A stretch of DNA of 27,208 nt from a virus. Below are positions 1 to 6,993 of the stretch, piece after piece (position 1 is the stretch's first letter; every line of letters starts with the position of its first letter). Under the pieces are notes generated by a model. That model did no database searches, had not been told where the DNA came from, and saw only the letters and a list, made by a program, of their open reading frames with translations. The translations under genes and the position numbers were made by a program. The stretch spans positions 1 to 27,208 of the IMG/VR virus record IMGVR_UViG_3300031643_000009; one strand, 5' to 3'.

Positions 1-1
1 C

Positions 2-229
2 CCCGGCAGCCCGCTGCCGGTTATCGCCCATGGGGGCGAGACGGTATTCACCCCGGGGCAGCTCGGCGACCTGGTCACCGTATTGAACAAGCTGGCGGAA
101 GGTGACGGCGGGACAAAATCTCCGTTTCACATCACCCTTGAGGTGGATGGGGAGAAGATGGCAGAGGTAGTGATGAGGCACAGCGGGGAGACTTATGGCC
201 GGGAATCTCATTTCAGGGGGCGGGGTTAG
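2..229 (+). CDS. Tail tape measure protein, C-terminal end (partial)
   Basis: This is the last 75 codons of a gene that begins before the window. The visible protein starts PGSPLPVIAHGGETVFTPGQ. A Pro-Val-Ile-(Ala/Gly)-His-x-Gly-Glu segment followed by a TPGQ-like motif is the usual C-terminal signature of phage tape measure proteins, which set tail length and are packed inside the tail tube. The TAG stop at 227-229 directly abuts the ATG of the next tail gene at 230, as expected in a tail operon. The length and transmembrane segments cannot be judged because the rest is missing. The family call rests on this short motif plus gene order. Confidence 0.75.
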   Translation, partial: PGSPLPVIAHGGETVFTPGQLGDLVTVLNKLAEGDGGTKSPFHITLEVDGEKMAEVVMRHSGETYGRESHFRGRG

Positions 230-2044
230 ATGGCATTCAGATTAAAGCTGTCCGACGGCACCACTACCATTGACCTCCATGACGGCAGCGATGCGCTGGT
301 CAGGGACGCCGGACTCTCCATGCCGGCACCCGAGTTTGTGTCCTCTTACGTCGGCTCGCCTTACTATGACGGCGAGCGGCTTTCCCAGAGCCGGTTCGCC
401 AACCGCCTCATCGAGCTGACCCTGAAGATATGGGGCTCCTCCCTGAGCGATTTGCAGACCAATATTCGCTCCATACAGAGGCTGCTCAACGACGCCCGGC
501 AGAGGGTGCTCCTGGGGTATGGCTCTCAGGTCTATCTTGAGTACCAGTGGGGCGATACCGCTGGCCAGTCCGTCTACTTTGACGTGCTGCAGGGCAGGCT
601 CCGGCTCCCCGCCGATTACTTCTCAGCCGTCCTCACCAACAATTACACGATTCCCAGCGCCGTCCTCTCGCTGGAGTGCCTGCCCTTCGGCAGGTATACC
701 AATCAGGACATCGCCCAGGCTACGCTGGAGAATGAAGACGAAGGCTCCAATCATAACTACCAGGACATAGTCACCGCCGAGGCGTATGGCGACGTCCCCG
801 CGAAGCTCTACTGGAAGCTCGCCATGACCGGCGCCACCGGCGACAAGAAGGTCTGGCTCGCCAAGCGTTCCGGCTCCCGCTATGATGACGACCTGTGGAC
901 TCAGGGGGAAGACGAGGACAGCACCACCGAGATAGAGCCGACTGTTACCTTTACTGATGAGAATGACGCCGCTCTGTCCGGTGAAAAATATAAAAGAGCC
1001 TTATACTCCTGCGGGCCCGGCGGGCTTCCGGCGGACAGTGAAGTGTCAAGGCTCAATTATGATATCGCCGACCCGCCCAGGGGCCACTTCCGGGTATTGA
1101 TATTCTGCCGCACAACCGAGACCAGCGACGCCGAAGAATTTGCTTACATGGCCTGGGGTTTCGGCTATAGCTATGGCGACAGAACAAAAACGCCCTCGGA
1201 AGACGACGATGAATATTACAGCAATGGCGCTGACAATGTCTTGGAAATCCTGGACCTGGGGGATATCTATATACCTCCCATCGCCGAGAGCGTTATCGCC
1301 GGCAATAATTCTCTTCAATTAAGAATCTATCAATATGCCAAGGAAGCTCTTACCGGCAAGGATGGTTCATATGTAAATCCGACAGGAGCAACCGGCGCCA
1401 CCTGGACCAGCCCTGCGAATGTCTATGATGATGATACCGGCACCTATGCACAGGACCCTCTTGGAGGGGCCGGGTGGACTGGTTTTCTGGAAACAACAAA
1501 AGCTGCCACGGAATGTTGTGGCGTGAAAGTTTTCTTAACGCATGGTACCGGAGCTGCCTTCAATAAGGTTGACATTGACGCCTACTATGATGATGCTTGG
1601 CATGATTTATATGAAGGTTCTATATCGGAGGGCGGGTTTCAAAACAAGTATTTTAGCGATGGCAACCATGATGTCACCAAGGTTCGTATCCGCATATACG
1701 TTACCGGAGCTTCTCAATGTCGAATAAATGAAGTTGACTGGATAGCCCCCGGCTCCGCCCACCAGTGGGACCTTGATTTTATCTTCCTGCTCCCCATAGA
1801 CGAGGGCGTGGTTATCATAGATGATGTAAACGCCGATGATGTCATCGCCGTGGACGGTATCACCGACCCTCCCAACGTCTTTATACTGGACGGCATCGGC
1901 AATATCCAGGATTACCCGACCTGTGTCGGCAAGCCCTTCACACTGGGGAGGGAGAACACGCGCCTGTACGTATTGCGCGACGATGTCAAGGGGGTCACCT
2001 TTGCCTCGGATGTGAAGTATCAGCCGCTTTTCCTTGTTGTGTAA
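230..2044 (+). CDS. Distal tail (Dit-like) protein with discoidin-like insert
   Basis: This 604-residue protein follows the tape measure gene with no gap, the standard place for Dit, the hub between tail tube and tail tip. Residues 1 to about 150 have the feel of Dit-like and baseplate N-domains: an anti-parallel beta region, an RFANRLIELTLKIWG stretch and a LECLPFGRY end. Residues about 378-495 read like an F5/8-type C (discoidin) carbohydrate-binding fold: an Ala-Asn-Val-Tyr-Asp-Asp-Asp-Thr start, Trp-Thr-Gly-Phe-Leu, Gly-Val-Lys-Val-Phe, and a late Val-Arg-Ile-Arg-Ile-Tyr strand. That would make it an evolved Dit that touches a cell-surface glycan. The ATG at 230 is chosen because it abuts the previous stop. 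The tail role is well supported by context; the domain calls are from memory of family patterns. Confidence 0.75.
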   Translation: MAFRLKLSDGTTTIDLHDGSDALVRDAGLSMPAPEFVSSYVGSPYYDGERLSQSRFANRLIELTLKIWGSSLSDLQTNIRSIQRLLNDARQRVLLGYGSQVYLEYQWGDTAGQSVYFDVLQGRLRLPADYFSAVLTNNYTIPSAVLSLECLPFGRYTNQDIAQATLENEDEGSNHNYQDIVTAEAYGDVPAKLYWKLAMTGATGDKKVWLAKRSGSRYDDDLWTQGEDEDSTTEIEPTVTFTDENDAALSGEKYKRALYSCGPGGLPADSEVSRLNYDIADPPRGHFRVLIFCRTTETSDAEEFAYMAWGFGYSYGDRTKTPSEDDDEYYSNGADNVLEILDLGDIYIPPIAESVIAGNNSLQLRIYQYAKEALTGKDGSYVNPTGATGATWTSPANVYDDDTGTYAQDPLGGAGWTGFLETTKAATECCGVKVFLTHGTGAAFNKVDIDAYYDDAWHDLYEGSISEGGFQNKYFSDGNHDVTKVRIRIYVTGASQCRINEVDWIAPGSAHQWDLDFIFLLPIDEGVVIIDDVNADDVIAVDGITDPPNVFILDGIGNIQDYPTCVGKPFTLGRENTRLYVLRDDVKGVTFASDVKYQPLFLVV

Positions 2045-2088
2045 TAGGAGCGCCAGCCGGTATTTCCGGTAAGCAGAAACGTGAGGGC

Positions 2089-3198
2089 ATGATGGAAATA
2101 AAGCTCTACGACAGAAATCTCTCCAGCCCGACTTTCATAGACGAGCTGACCTATAAAGTCCAGAACCTGAAATTCTCCACCAGGCTGCACGGGGGATTCT
2201 CTATCTGCTCCTTTAATCTCAAGGCTGATTTACCCGAGGCCTGGCAGTGGATAGTGGACAAGGTCTTCTACCGGCTGGTAATCACGGACGGCGGCCGGAC
2301 GCTGTGGGAAGGCAGGCTGGAAGACCCTGGCTTCACCCGGGGCGGTGTGTCCGTCGTTGCCTACGGCTATTATGCCAACCTGAGCGATATCCCTTATCAT
2401 ACCGCCTATAACGACAACCTCGATGTCGTCATCAAGGCTGTCCTTACCGCCAACTGCTCCCAGCTCTCCAGCGACCAGACCCATATTGAGGCTACCGGCG
2501 GCCCGGCAATCGACAGCGCCGCCGCCGACAGCTACCTGGATATCTACCCCAAGGATATCGTCGAGAAGCTCTCCGAATTCTCCGATGATACGAATCATGA
2601 CCGGTGGTACTTTGCCGTGTGGGAAGACAGGGTGCCTTATCTTTTTGCCCGTTCGGTTTCTTCGGTGGACTGGAATGTCAAGCTGCGTGACTTCGCCCAG
2701 TTTCTTTTAAAACACAGGGGCGCCGACCTCTGGAACTCCTGCTACGCTCTGTATACCTCCGGCGGCACTCTTACCAGGACGGCTGACGCCGACAATACCA
2801 GGAGCCAGGGGAAGTTCGGCGACGGCGCCAGTGATTTCAAGAGGCAGAAGGCAATCTCCAATCTCGGCGAGGTATCCGCCGCCGCCGCCCAGTCACGCCG
2901 CGATGCTTATCTTGTCGAGCATAAGGACCTGTGGCCAAGGCTGGAGAACATGGTGCTGGGGAACATGGTCTATGATACCAGCGGCATAGCCTACCCGTCT
3001 TCATGGGTGAGGGCTGGGGATGTCATCAGGGTTCAGGACCTGGTGCCGGTCAGCGCCGATTTGGATACCGTCAGCCGGGATGCCCTGAGAACCTATTATA
3101 TTGTGGAGACGGAATACGACATGGATGCCGCGACGCTGAAGATAGTACCGGACACCGAGAAGGCATCGCTGGACGCTGTCCTGGCCCAGAAGCTCTGA
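2089..3198 (+). CDS. Tail tip / baseplate hub-like protein
   Basis: This 369-residue protein lies 44 bp after the Dit-like gene. It opens with MMEIKLYDRNLSSPTFIDEL, and the RLHGGFSICSFNLKADLPEA segment and the later VSVVAYGYYANL segment resemble the N-terminal barrels of gp27-like and ReqiPepy6-gp37-like tail hub proteins that follow Dit in siphoviruses. A late region (PSSWVRAGDVIRVQDL) resembles the beta domain of hub proteins. No peptidase or glycosidase motif is visible, so this looks like the structural hub without the usual lysozyme or endopeptidase extension. Two adjacent ATGs (2089, 2092) are possible starts. The stop overlaps an ATG at 3198 by one base. Confidence 0.65.
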   Translation: MMEIKLYDRNLSSPTFIDELTYKVQNLKFSTRLHGGFSICSFNLKADLPEAWQWIVDKVFYRLVITDGGRTLWEGRLEDPGFTRGGVSVVAYGYYANLSDIPYHTAYNDNLDVVIKAVLTANCSQLSSDQTHIEATGGPAIDSAAADSYLDIYPKDIVEKLSEFSDDTNHDRWYFAVWEDRVPYLFARSVSSVDWNVKLRDFAQFLLKHRGADLWNSCYALYTSGGTLTRTADADNTRSQGKFGDGASDFKRQKAISNLGEVSAAAAQSRRDAYLVEHKDLWPRLENMVLGNMVYDTSGIAYPSSWVRAGDVIRVQDLVPVSADLDTVSRDALRTYYIVETEYDMDAATLKIVPDTEKASLDAVLAQKL

Positions 3199-3257
3199 TG
3201 ATGAATGATGGGGGAAATTTGCCTGCTCAATTCTATAACAGCAAGGAGGCATACGAT

Positions 3258-3479
3258 ATGGTGAATGAGGAAACGGCCAAACTGGTTAAAGATACCCATG
3301 AGAAAGTAAATGCAATAGAGCAGGCCTTGCGGGGCTACAATGGACAACCCGGGCTGATAAAGGACCATGAAAATCTGAAGAAAGACTATTTCAAATTCAA
3401 ACGCCTGGTTCTCGTAATATTCGCATTCGCCATCGGTTCTGGAGCTATTGGCCTGGGTATCTGGAGGGTGCTGATTTGA
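3258..3479 (+). CDS. XhlA-like coiled-coil, single-TM lysis-region protein
   Basis: A 73-residue protein with a charged helical N-terminus (about residues 1-48, heptad-like with many Lys and Glu) and one C-terminal transmembrane helix (about 49-70, RLVLVIFAFAIGSGAIGLGIW). This N-out coil plus C-terminal anchor layout is that of haemolysin XhlA-like proteins, which sit next to holins and endolysins. The frame is open further upstream and has ATGs at 3198 and 3201, but AAGGAGG at 3243-3249, eight bases before the ATG at 3258, decides the start. The stop overlaps the next gene's start. The holin-accessory role is inferred from shape and from its position after the tail genes. Confidence 0.7.
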   Translation: MVNEETAKLVKDTHEKVNAIEQALRGYNGQPGLIKDHENLKKDYFKFKRLVLVIFAFAIGSGAIGLGIWRVLI

Positions 3480-3973
3480 TGATATTCAAATTGTTCAAGC
3501 GCTTTTTCCAGAAGAAAACTTCCGATGATAAACCCCCGCCGCCGAAAAGCACCGTCACCATAAACGGCAACACTCTCCTTCAGCTGCTCCGTCCTTATGG
3601 CATTACTCTATCCGGCGGGCCCGGGGACTATCTCTACAAGCTGATGTCCCCTGACGAAGCCAGACGCTTCCTGAGATGGTACAAAGCCAATGCCCCCATC
3701 AAGCCCTCGGATTATGAAGACGATGACCGCGACTGCGAGGACTTCGCCTGGATAGGCAGGGCCTTCGCTCTTCTCTGGATGGAAAGCAAATATGTCTGGG
3801 GCTATATAGAAGCCGAAGGCGCCGACCCCGTCTATGGATTCCCCAATCACGGCTTCTGTTTCATCGTCACCGATGATTACCGCGTCTGGTACGCCGACCC
3901 CCTGGGGATTGCCGGCCCCGACGATGACCTGAAGCCAGCTTACGTTGTTAAATGCCACTCTGCAAAAGCATAA
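3479..3973 (+). CDS. Predicted Cys-His-Asp hydrolase-like protein (possible endolysin)
   Basis: A 164-residue soluble protein with a basic N-terminus (MIFKLFKRFFQKK) and a Pro-Lys linker, but no signal peptide. The middle reads Asp-Arg-Asp-Cys86-Glu-Asp-Phe-Ala, followed by Asn123-His124-Gly-Phe-Cys-Phe-Ile-Val and Val-Trp-Tyr-Ala-Asp140-Pro. A Cys at a helix start, then a His strand, then Trp-Tyr-x-Asp-Pro is the order found in papain/transglutaminase-like cysteine enzymes, including the MOA-related group. Its place in the lysis cassette suggests a cell-wall or protein-cleaving role, but no known endolysin domain is recognised. ATG 3479 overlaps the previous stop; an in-frame TTG at 3476 is the alternative. 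GGAGGG at 3463-3468 serves either. Confidence 0.55.
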   Translation: MIFKLFKRFFQKKTSDDKPPPPKSTVTINGNTLLQLLRPYGITLSGGPGDYLYKLMSPDEARRFLRWYKANAPIKPSDYEDDDRDCEDFAWIGRAFALLWMESKYVWGYIEAEGADPVYGFPNHGFCFIVTDDYRVWYADPLGIAGPDDDLKPAYVVKCHSAKA

Positions 3974-3985
3974 AGGAGATAAGAA

Positions 3986-4066
3986 ATGGACGTTTGGTTT
4001 GAAATATATCTGGCTTGTGCCATCGCATTCTTTCTGGCTTGTTACTACGATTCTATTATGAGGTAA
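3986..4066 (+). CDS. 26-residue single-TM miniprotein, copy 1
   Basis: A short gene with strong initiation signals: AAAGGAG at 3972-3978 and ATG seven bases later. The peptide starts MDVWFEIYLACAIAFF and ends CYYDSIMR. It is one hydrophobic helix with a short acidic or polar N-terminus and an Arg end. It lies between the predicted cysteine hydrolase and the two-TM putative holin. A second gene of exactly 26 codons at 12518-12598 shares the pattern WFEIYLA, nine residues, then CY(Y/W)D, and also ends in Arg. The match in both length and pattern argues that both are real. A role in lysis control or the membrane is inferred only from hydrophobicity and place. Confidence 0.65.
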   Translation: MDVWFEIYLACAIAFFLACYYDSIMR

Positions 4067-4079
4067 AAAGGGAGGTATC

Positions 4080-4286
4080 ATGAATAACGAGGTATTCAAA
4101 CTAATGACCCGGAGGTACCTGGCCTGGGGTGTTGGAGGATTTTTCACGGTTACAGCCTGTTTTGTCACTGTATACGGGGCGCTTACTGCGCAGGCTGAAT
4201 TTGTAGCCGCAGGTCTCGGCATTGCCTCCACGTCAATAGGCTTCGTGCTCGGCTATTACTTCGCCAAGAAAACCAACGAAGAATAA
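4080..4286 (+). CDS. Two-TM small protein, putative holin
   Basis: A 68-residue protein with two hydrophobic helices (about 14-36 and 41-61), separated by a short Thr-Ala-Gln-Ala-Glu turn, and a charged AKKTNEE tail. Small size, two TM segments and a charged C-terminus match class II-type holins. It is the last plus-strand gene of the late operon before a strong terminator. GGGAGG at 4070-4075 precedes the ATG. No sequence family is recognised with certainty; the holin role is inferred from topology and from the neighbouring XhlA-like and hydrolase-like genes. Confidence 0.65.
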   Translation: MNNEVFKLMTRRYLAWGVGGFFTVTACFVTVYGALTAQAEFVAAGLGIASTSIGFVLGYYFAKKTNEE

Positions 4287-4305
4287 TATAGCTTTCCCGA
4301 AGAAT

Positions 4306-4343
4306 ATTCCCCCCTCTCTCCGTAAAAGGAGGGAGGGGGGAAT
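4306..4343. terminator. Bidirectional hairpin terminator between convergent units
   Basis: Two 16-base arms (ATTCCCCCCTCTCTCC and GGAGGGAGGGGGGAAT) pair with one G-T wobble around the loop GTAAAA. A T-rich stretch (TCTTTATATATA) follows on the plus strand. The hairpin lies 20 bp after the putative holin and a few bases after the stop of the minus-strand small ORF, so it can end transcription from both sides. Confidence 0.7.
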
Positions 4344-4346
4344 TCT

Positions 4347-4460
4347 TTATATATAATGCAGGCAGCCGAAGCGGTCGGCAAACAGATAAACAAACCCCAG
4401 TATCACCAGCGTCATGATAAACCAGAATAGCACCTTCCCGCTGCACCCCTCCGGCATCAT
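4347..4460 (-). CDS. Small single-TM protein on the minus strand
   Basis: A 37-residue ORF: MMPEGCSGK, then a strongly hydrophobic helix (VLFWFIMTLVILGFVYLF), then ADRFGCLHYI. It would be read in the same direction as the integrase operon. On the minus strand GGAG lies six bases before the ATG, and that GGAG is part of the first 28-bp tandem repeat unit. The stop sits next to the bidirectional terminator. A clean membrane helix, a placed ribosome-binding site and a terminator support a real gene. There is no known family, and antisense chance remains possible. Confidence 0.4.
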   Translation of the reverse strand: MMPEGCSGKVLFWFIMTLVILGFVYLFADRFGCLHYI

Positions 4461-4464
4461 CTAT

Positions 4465-4744
4465 GTCTCCACTCCCCGTTTTTTCTGGCCGCGTCTCCAC
4501 TCCCCTTTTTTTATGGCCGCGTCTTCATGGCAGTTTTTTTCTGGCAATGTCTCCACTCCCCTTTTTTTCTGGTGATGTCTCCACTCCCCTTTTTTTATGG
4601 CCGCGTCTTCATGGCAGTTTTTTTATGGCAACGTCTCCACTCCCCTTTTTTTCTGGTGATGTCTCCACTCCCCTTTTTTTATGGCAACGTCTCCACTCCC
4701 CTTTTTTTCTGGTGATGTCTCCACTCCCCTTTTTATTTCGGGCA
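4465..4744. repeat. Ten head-to-tail 28-bp tandem repeats
   Basis: Ten units of exactly 28 bp start at 4465, 4493, 4521, 4549, 4577, 4605, 4633, 4661, 4689 and 4717. Most units are GTCTCCACTCCCC, seven T, then an eight-base tail that is CTGGTGAT, ATGGCCGC, ATGGCAAC or a close variant. Units 3 and 6 carry GTCTTCATGGCAG instead of the usual first 13 bases. Unit 10 decays in its tail. There are no spacers. The period is not a multiple of three, so open frames across it repeat only every three units and are not convincing coding. The array lies between the late terminator and the integrase stop, close to where attP is expected. Confidence 0.95.
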
Positions 4745-4808
4745 GAACGCCATTACTTGCACACATAATGAAAAGGCAGGGAGCTACGCTTTTCCACGTG
4801 TAACGGCA

Positions 4809-4822
4809 TACGGAAATCCGTA
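4809..4822. other. Candidate attP core dyad beside the integrase
   Basis: TACGGA-AA-TCCGTA is a perfect 6-bp inverted repeat around a two-base centre, 36 bp beyond the integrase stop codon. Large serine integrases cross over at a central dinucleotide inside an imperfect dyad, and attP is usually next to the integrase gene. The non-palindromic AA centre fits that rule. Arms this short can occur by chance, so this is only a candidate. Confidence 0.25.
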
Positions 4823-4858
4823 ACCCCCACAGGCAGGAGTCCATCAATCACGGTTGAT

Positions 4859-6349
4859 TTATCCGGCATGTAGGTAATCTTGGATATCAAGAGCCTCCAG
4901 CGCCTTTGTTTTCAGGGCATAGTCCGCCTCGTGGAGGACTTTAGAGAATACTTGGGCGGAGGCTGTCAGCTTGTCGGCGTTGGCCAGGACTCTCTCTATT
5001 GATTCCCTTTTGAGCTGGAGGTCATGGAGTTTTCTTTCCTGTTGCTGAATATTGTCCCTTACCTTTTCCACCAGGGTCTCGAATGAGACCTCCGTTATCT
5101 TGTTCTGAACGTAGAGCTCGATACACCGTTCTTCTTCCTGTCGATACTTTTTGATATTATTCTTTATCAGGTATTCCTCCGCTTCTATGACCGACGGCTC
5201 CTGGGTGTTCCTGCTCCTGATGTTTGCTAGCAGCATGTCTGGGTTGTCCAGGATACTCAGCAAGTTGGCCCAGACAGCAGTCTCTATCCTATTGGCTGAC
5301 ACACTGGGCTGGGGGCACTTTTCATAATAGTTTGGCTTGACGTTGCAGACACACCGGTAAAAGAGCCAGGGCTTCCCTGCCTTTTTCTTGACGCTGCCGG
5401 TCATGCTCCGGCCGCAGGTCCCGCAGCGCAGGCGCCGGCCGGTGAAAAGGTACTGGTGTTTCCGGTTTACCGGCGATTTGTGCCGGTTGATGCTCAGCTG
5501 CTCCCGGGCGGCATCATGGACCTCTTTTGAGACGATAGCCGGCGTGGCGCCGGGGATTTCTATCCACTCCGCCATGTCACGCAGCTTACGGGCGCTCCTG
5601 GTGCGTCTGGTGGCCCTTGTGCGCTTCGGTTCCACGCACTTATAGCGGAAGGCATAAGTCACTCCATGATAAGCCGGGTGAGTCAGCAGCCGGTAGACCG
5701 AGTTTTCGCTCCACTTCCCGCCGGCAGGTCCCGGAATTCTCTCCTGGTTTAATTGCCTTACAGCTTCGTAGAGAGTATAGCCTCCCCCGGCAAACCAGCC
5801 GAATATTCGCTTGATGACTTCCGCCTCGGTATCGTTTGTCACCCGGCGCCCCTCAACTATGTTATAGCCGAAAAGGCGGGGTCCGCCGGTGGAGAGCTTT
5901 CCCTGCCTGGCCTTCTCTCGCTTTCCGCGGATGGAGCGTTCGCGGATTTTCTCGCGCTCTATCTGGGCGGCGTACCCCTTGACATAGCGGATAAGCGCAC
6001 CCTCGGGAGTCCTGTCCAGCGGCTCGGAGATGAAGACCAGCTCGATGTCTCGCTTCTCGCATTCCTCGGCGATGATGGCGATATGGATGGGATTCCGCGC
6101 CAGGCGGTCGGTGGAATAGCAAAAGACGGCGTCCACCGTATGGCTCTTAACCAGGCTGCGCAGCTCGTTCAATTTGGGTCTATCGGTATCGGCTCCGGAG
6201 AATACTTCGGAGAAGATGAAATACTCGGGCACGTCATAGCCCAGGTCGTAAGCCTTCCGGAGGCAGTAGTCGCGCTGGGAGGACAGACTGGAGCCCTCCT
6301 GCTCCTGATTCTCCGTGCTGACCCGGCAGTAAACAGCGGCCGTCGGCAT
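4859..6349 (-). CDS. Large serine recombinase (phage integrase)
   Basis: This 496-residue protein catalyses site-specific integration and excision through a phosphoserine link. The N-terminal resolvase domain shows YCRVS with catalytic Ser11 and the YSTDRLAR motif at about 79-85 (Arg82, Arg85). The recombinase domain (about 157-285) includes PRLFGYN and the NSVYRLLTHPAYHG segment. A zinc ribbon is marked by Cys309-x2-Cys312, Cys333 and Cys345. A charged coiled coil (about 390-450), expected for attL/attR control, follows. The frame is open upstream to a TTG at 6376. AAAGGA at 6365-6370 is spaced best for a TTG at 6358, but homologues usually begin just before the YCRVS strand, so the ATG at 6349 is used here. 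The gene lies directly after the TM2 gene in a repressor-TM2-integrase unit. Confidence 0.95.
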   Translation of the reverse strand: MPTAAVYCRVSTENQEQEGSSLSSQRDYCLRKAYDLGYDVPEYFIFSEVFSGADTDRPKLNELRSLVKSHTVDAVFCYSTDRLARNPIHIAIIAEECEKRDIELVFISEPLDRTPEGALIRYVKGYAAQIEREKIRERSIRGKREKARQGKLSTGGPRLFGYNIVEGRRVTNDTEAEVIKRIFGWFAGGGYTLYEAVRQLNQERIPGPAGGKWSENSVYRLLTHPAYHGVTYAFRYKCVEPKRTRATRRTRSARKLRDMAEWIEIPGATPAIVSKEVHDAAREQLSINRHKSPVNRKHQYLFTGRRLRCGTCGRSMTGSVKKKAGKPWLFYRCVCNVKPNYYEKCPQPSVSANRIETAVWANLLSILDNPDMLLANIRSRNTQEPSVIEAEEYLIKNNIKKYRQEEERCIELYVQNKITEVSFETLVEKVRDNIQQQERKLHDLQLKRESIERVLANADKLTASAQVFSKVLHEADYALKTKALEALDIQDYLHAG

Positions 6350-6369
6350 AGATTTCAATATCTTTCCTT

Positions 6370-6585
6370 TCACCAATTCTTAATAGGTAATCCCTTTTTA
6401 TCCTTCATAACACCGGCTACAGCCATAATGAAATCAATCAACCACCATATTCCCAGGGCACCGCCGGTGAAGAGCATGAGAATACCAGTACCTATTTTGC
6501 CCAGATAAAATCGATGTACCCCAAGAGCACCCAAAAACCAAGCTAAAAGCGTTGTCGCCAATCTGGATTTTTCAGAAATATCCAT
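6370..6585 (-). CDS. TM2-domain membrane protein
   Basis: A 71-residue protein of the TM2 family: a first helix (LATTLLAWFLGALGVHRFYLG) with the hallmark Gly-x-x-Gly-x-His-Arg-Phe-Tyr-Leu-Gly turn, then a second helix (GILMLFTGGALGIWWLIDFI). TM2 proteins sit in the membrane; their biochemical role is poorly known. Here the gene lies between repressor and integrase, so it is probably expressed in the lysogen and could alter the host surface or exclude other phages, though that is inference. AGGAGG just upstream of the ATG at 6585 selects this start over longer in-frame options. Its stop is a few bases before the integrase ribosome-binding site. Confidence 0.85.
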   Translation of the reverse strand: MDISEKSRLATTLLAWFLGALGVHRFYLGKIGTGILMLFTGGALGIWWLIDFIMAVAGVMKDKKGLPIKNW

Positions 6586-6623
6586 ATTTCCTACCTCCTT
6601 TCTTTCTAAATTTGACCACCCTC

Positions 6624-6986
6624 TCACCCCCTTTCCTCTGGTGCTGATTTATATCTATCCCGCTCCTTCACCCGCTCCCGGATGATATTGATGGAGTGCC
6701 GGAGCAGTTCTTTGTTATCATCACTTAGCTCTGGCAGTTCATTTGTCAAAAAAGCCCTGATGTCCTCATCCTCAATAGTAATGGTATCTAGGAAACCACC
6801 CAGGCTCATATCAAATCCCTTCGCCAGCTTCTCTGCCGTTGTGATGGTAATTGAGTGAGTTTTCCCGGATTCAAGTAAGCTAATGTATCCTCTGTCTATA
6901 CCGGCGCGTTTCCCAAATTGCCTTTGACTTAAGCCTGCTCTTTCCCTCAAATCTTTTATTAAAAAGCCTATAGGTATATCCCCCAT
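6624..6986 (-). CDS. XRE-family HTH repressor (cI-like)
   Basis: A 120-residue protein with a clear lambda-repressor-like HTH at about residues 8-62: LIKDLRERAGLSQRQFGKRAGIDR with the recognition helix followed by GYISLLESGK. The C-terminus is charged (NKELLRHSINIIRERVKERDRY) and has no S24 self-cleavage domain, so induction would not use simple RecA-stimulated autolysis. It is divergent from the HTH gene at 7087, with about 100 bp of operator/promoter DNA between them, and heads the unit with TM2 and integrase. The ATG at 6986 has no close Shine-Dalgarno and lies eight bases after a predicted -10, suggesting leaderless translation. Confidence 0.9.
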   Translation of the reverse strand: MGDIPIGFLIKDLRERAGLSQRQFGKRAGIDRGYISLLESGKTHSITITTAEKLAKGFDMSLGGFLDTITIEDEDIRAFLTNELPELSDDNKELLRHSINIIRERVKERDRYKSAPEERG

Positions 6987-6993
6987 GTGTAAT

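Noticed and set aside
3003-3257. Long N-terminal extension of the XhlA-like gene
   Set aside because: It overlaps the tail hub gene in another frame, while a perfect Shine-Dalgarno sits before ATG 3258.
4465-4744. CRISPR array
   Set aside because: The 28-bp unit length is CRISPR-like, but units are directly adjacent with no spacers, and there are no cas genes.
4463-4847. Coding frames across the tandem repeats on both strands
   Set aside because: The period of 28 is not divisible by three, so frames simply stay open because of composition; the products are low-complexity and lack start signals.
5985-6000. TTGACA box inside the integrase gene
   Set aside because: It is within conserved integrase codons and has no matching -10.
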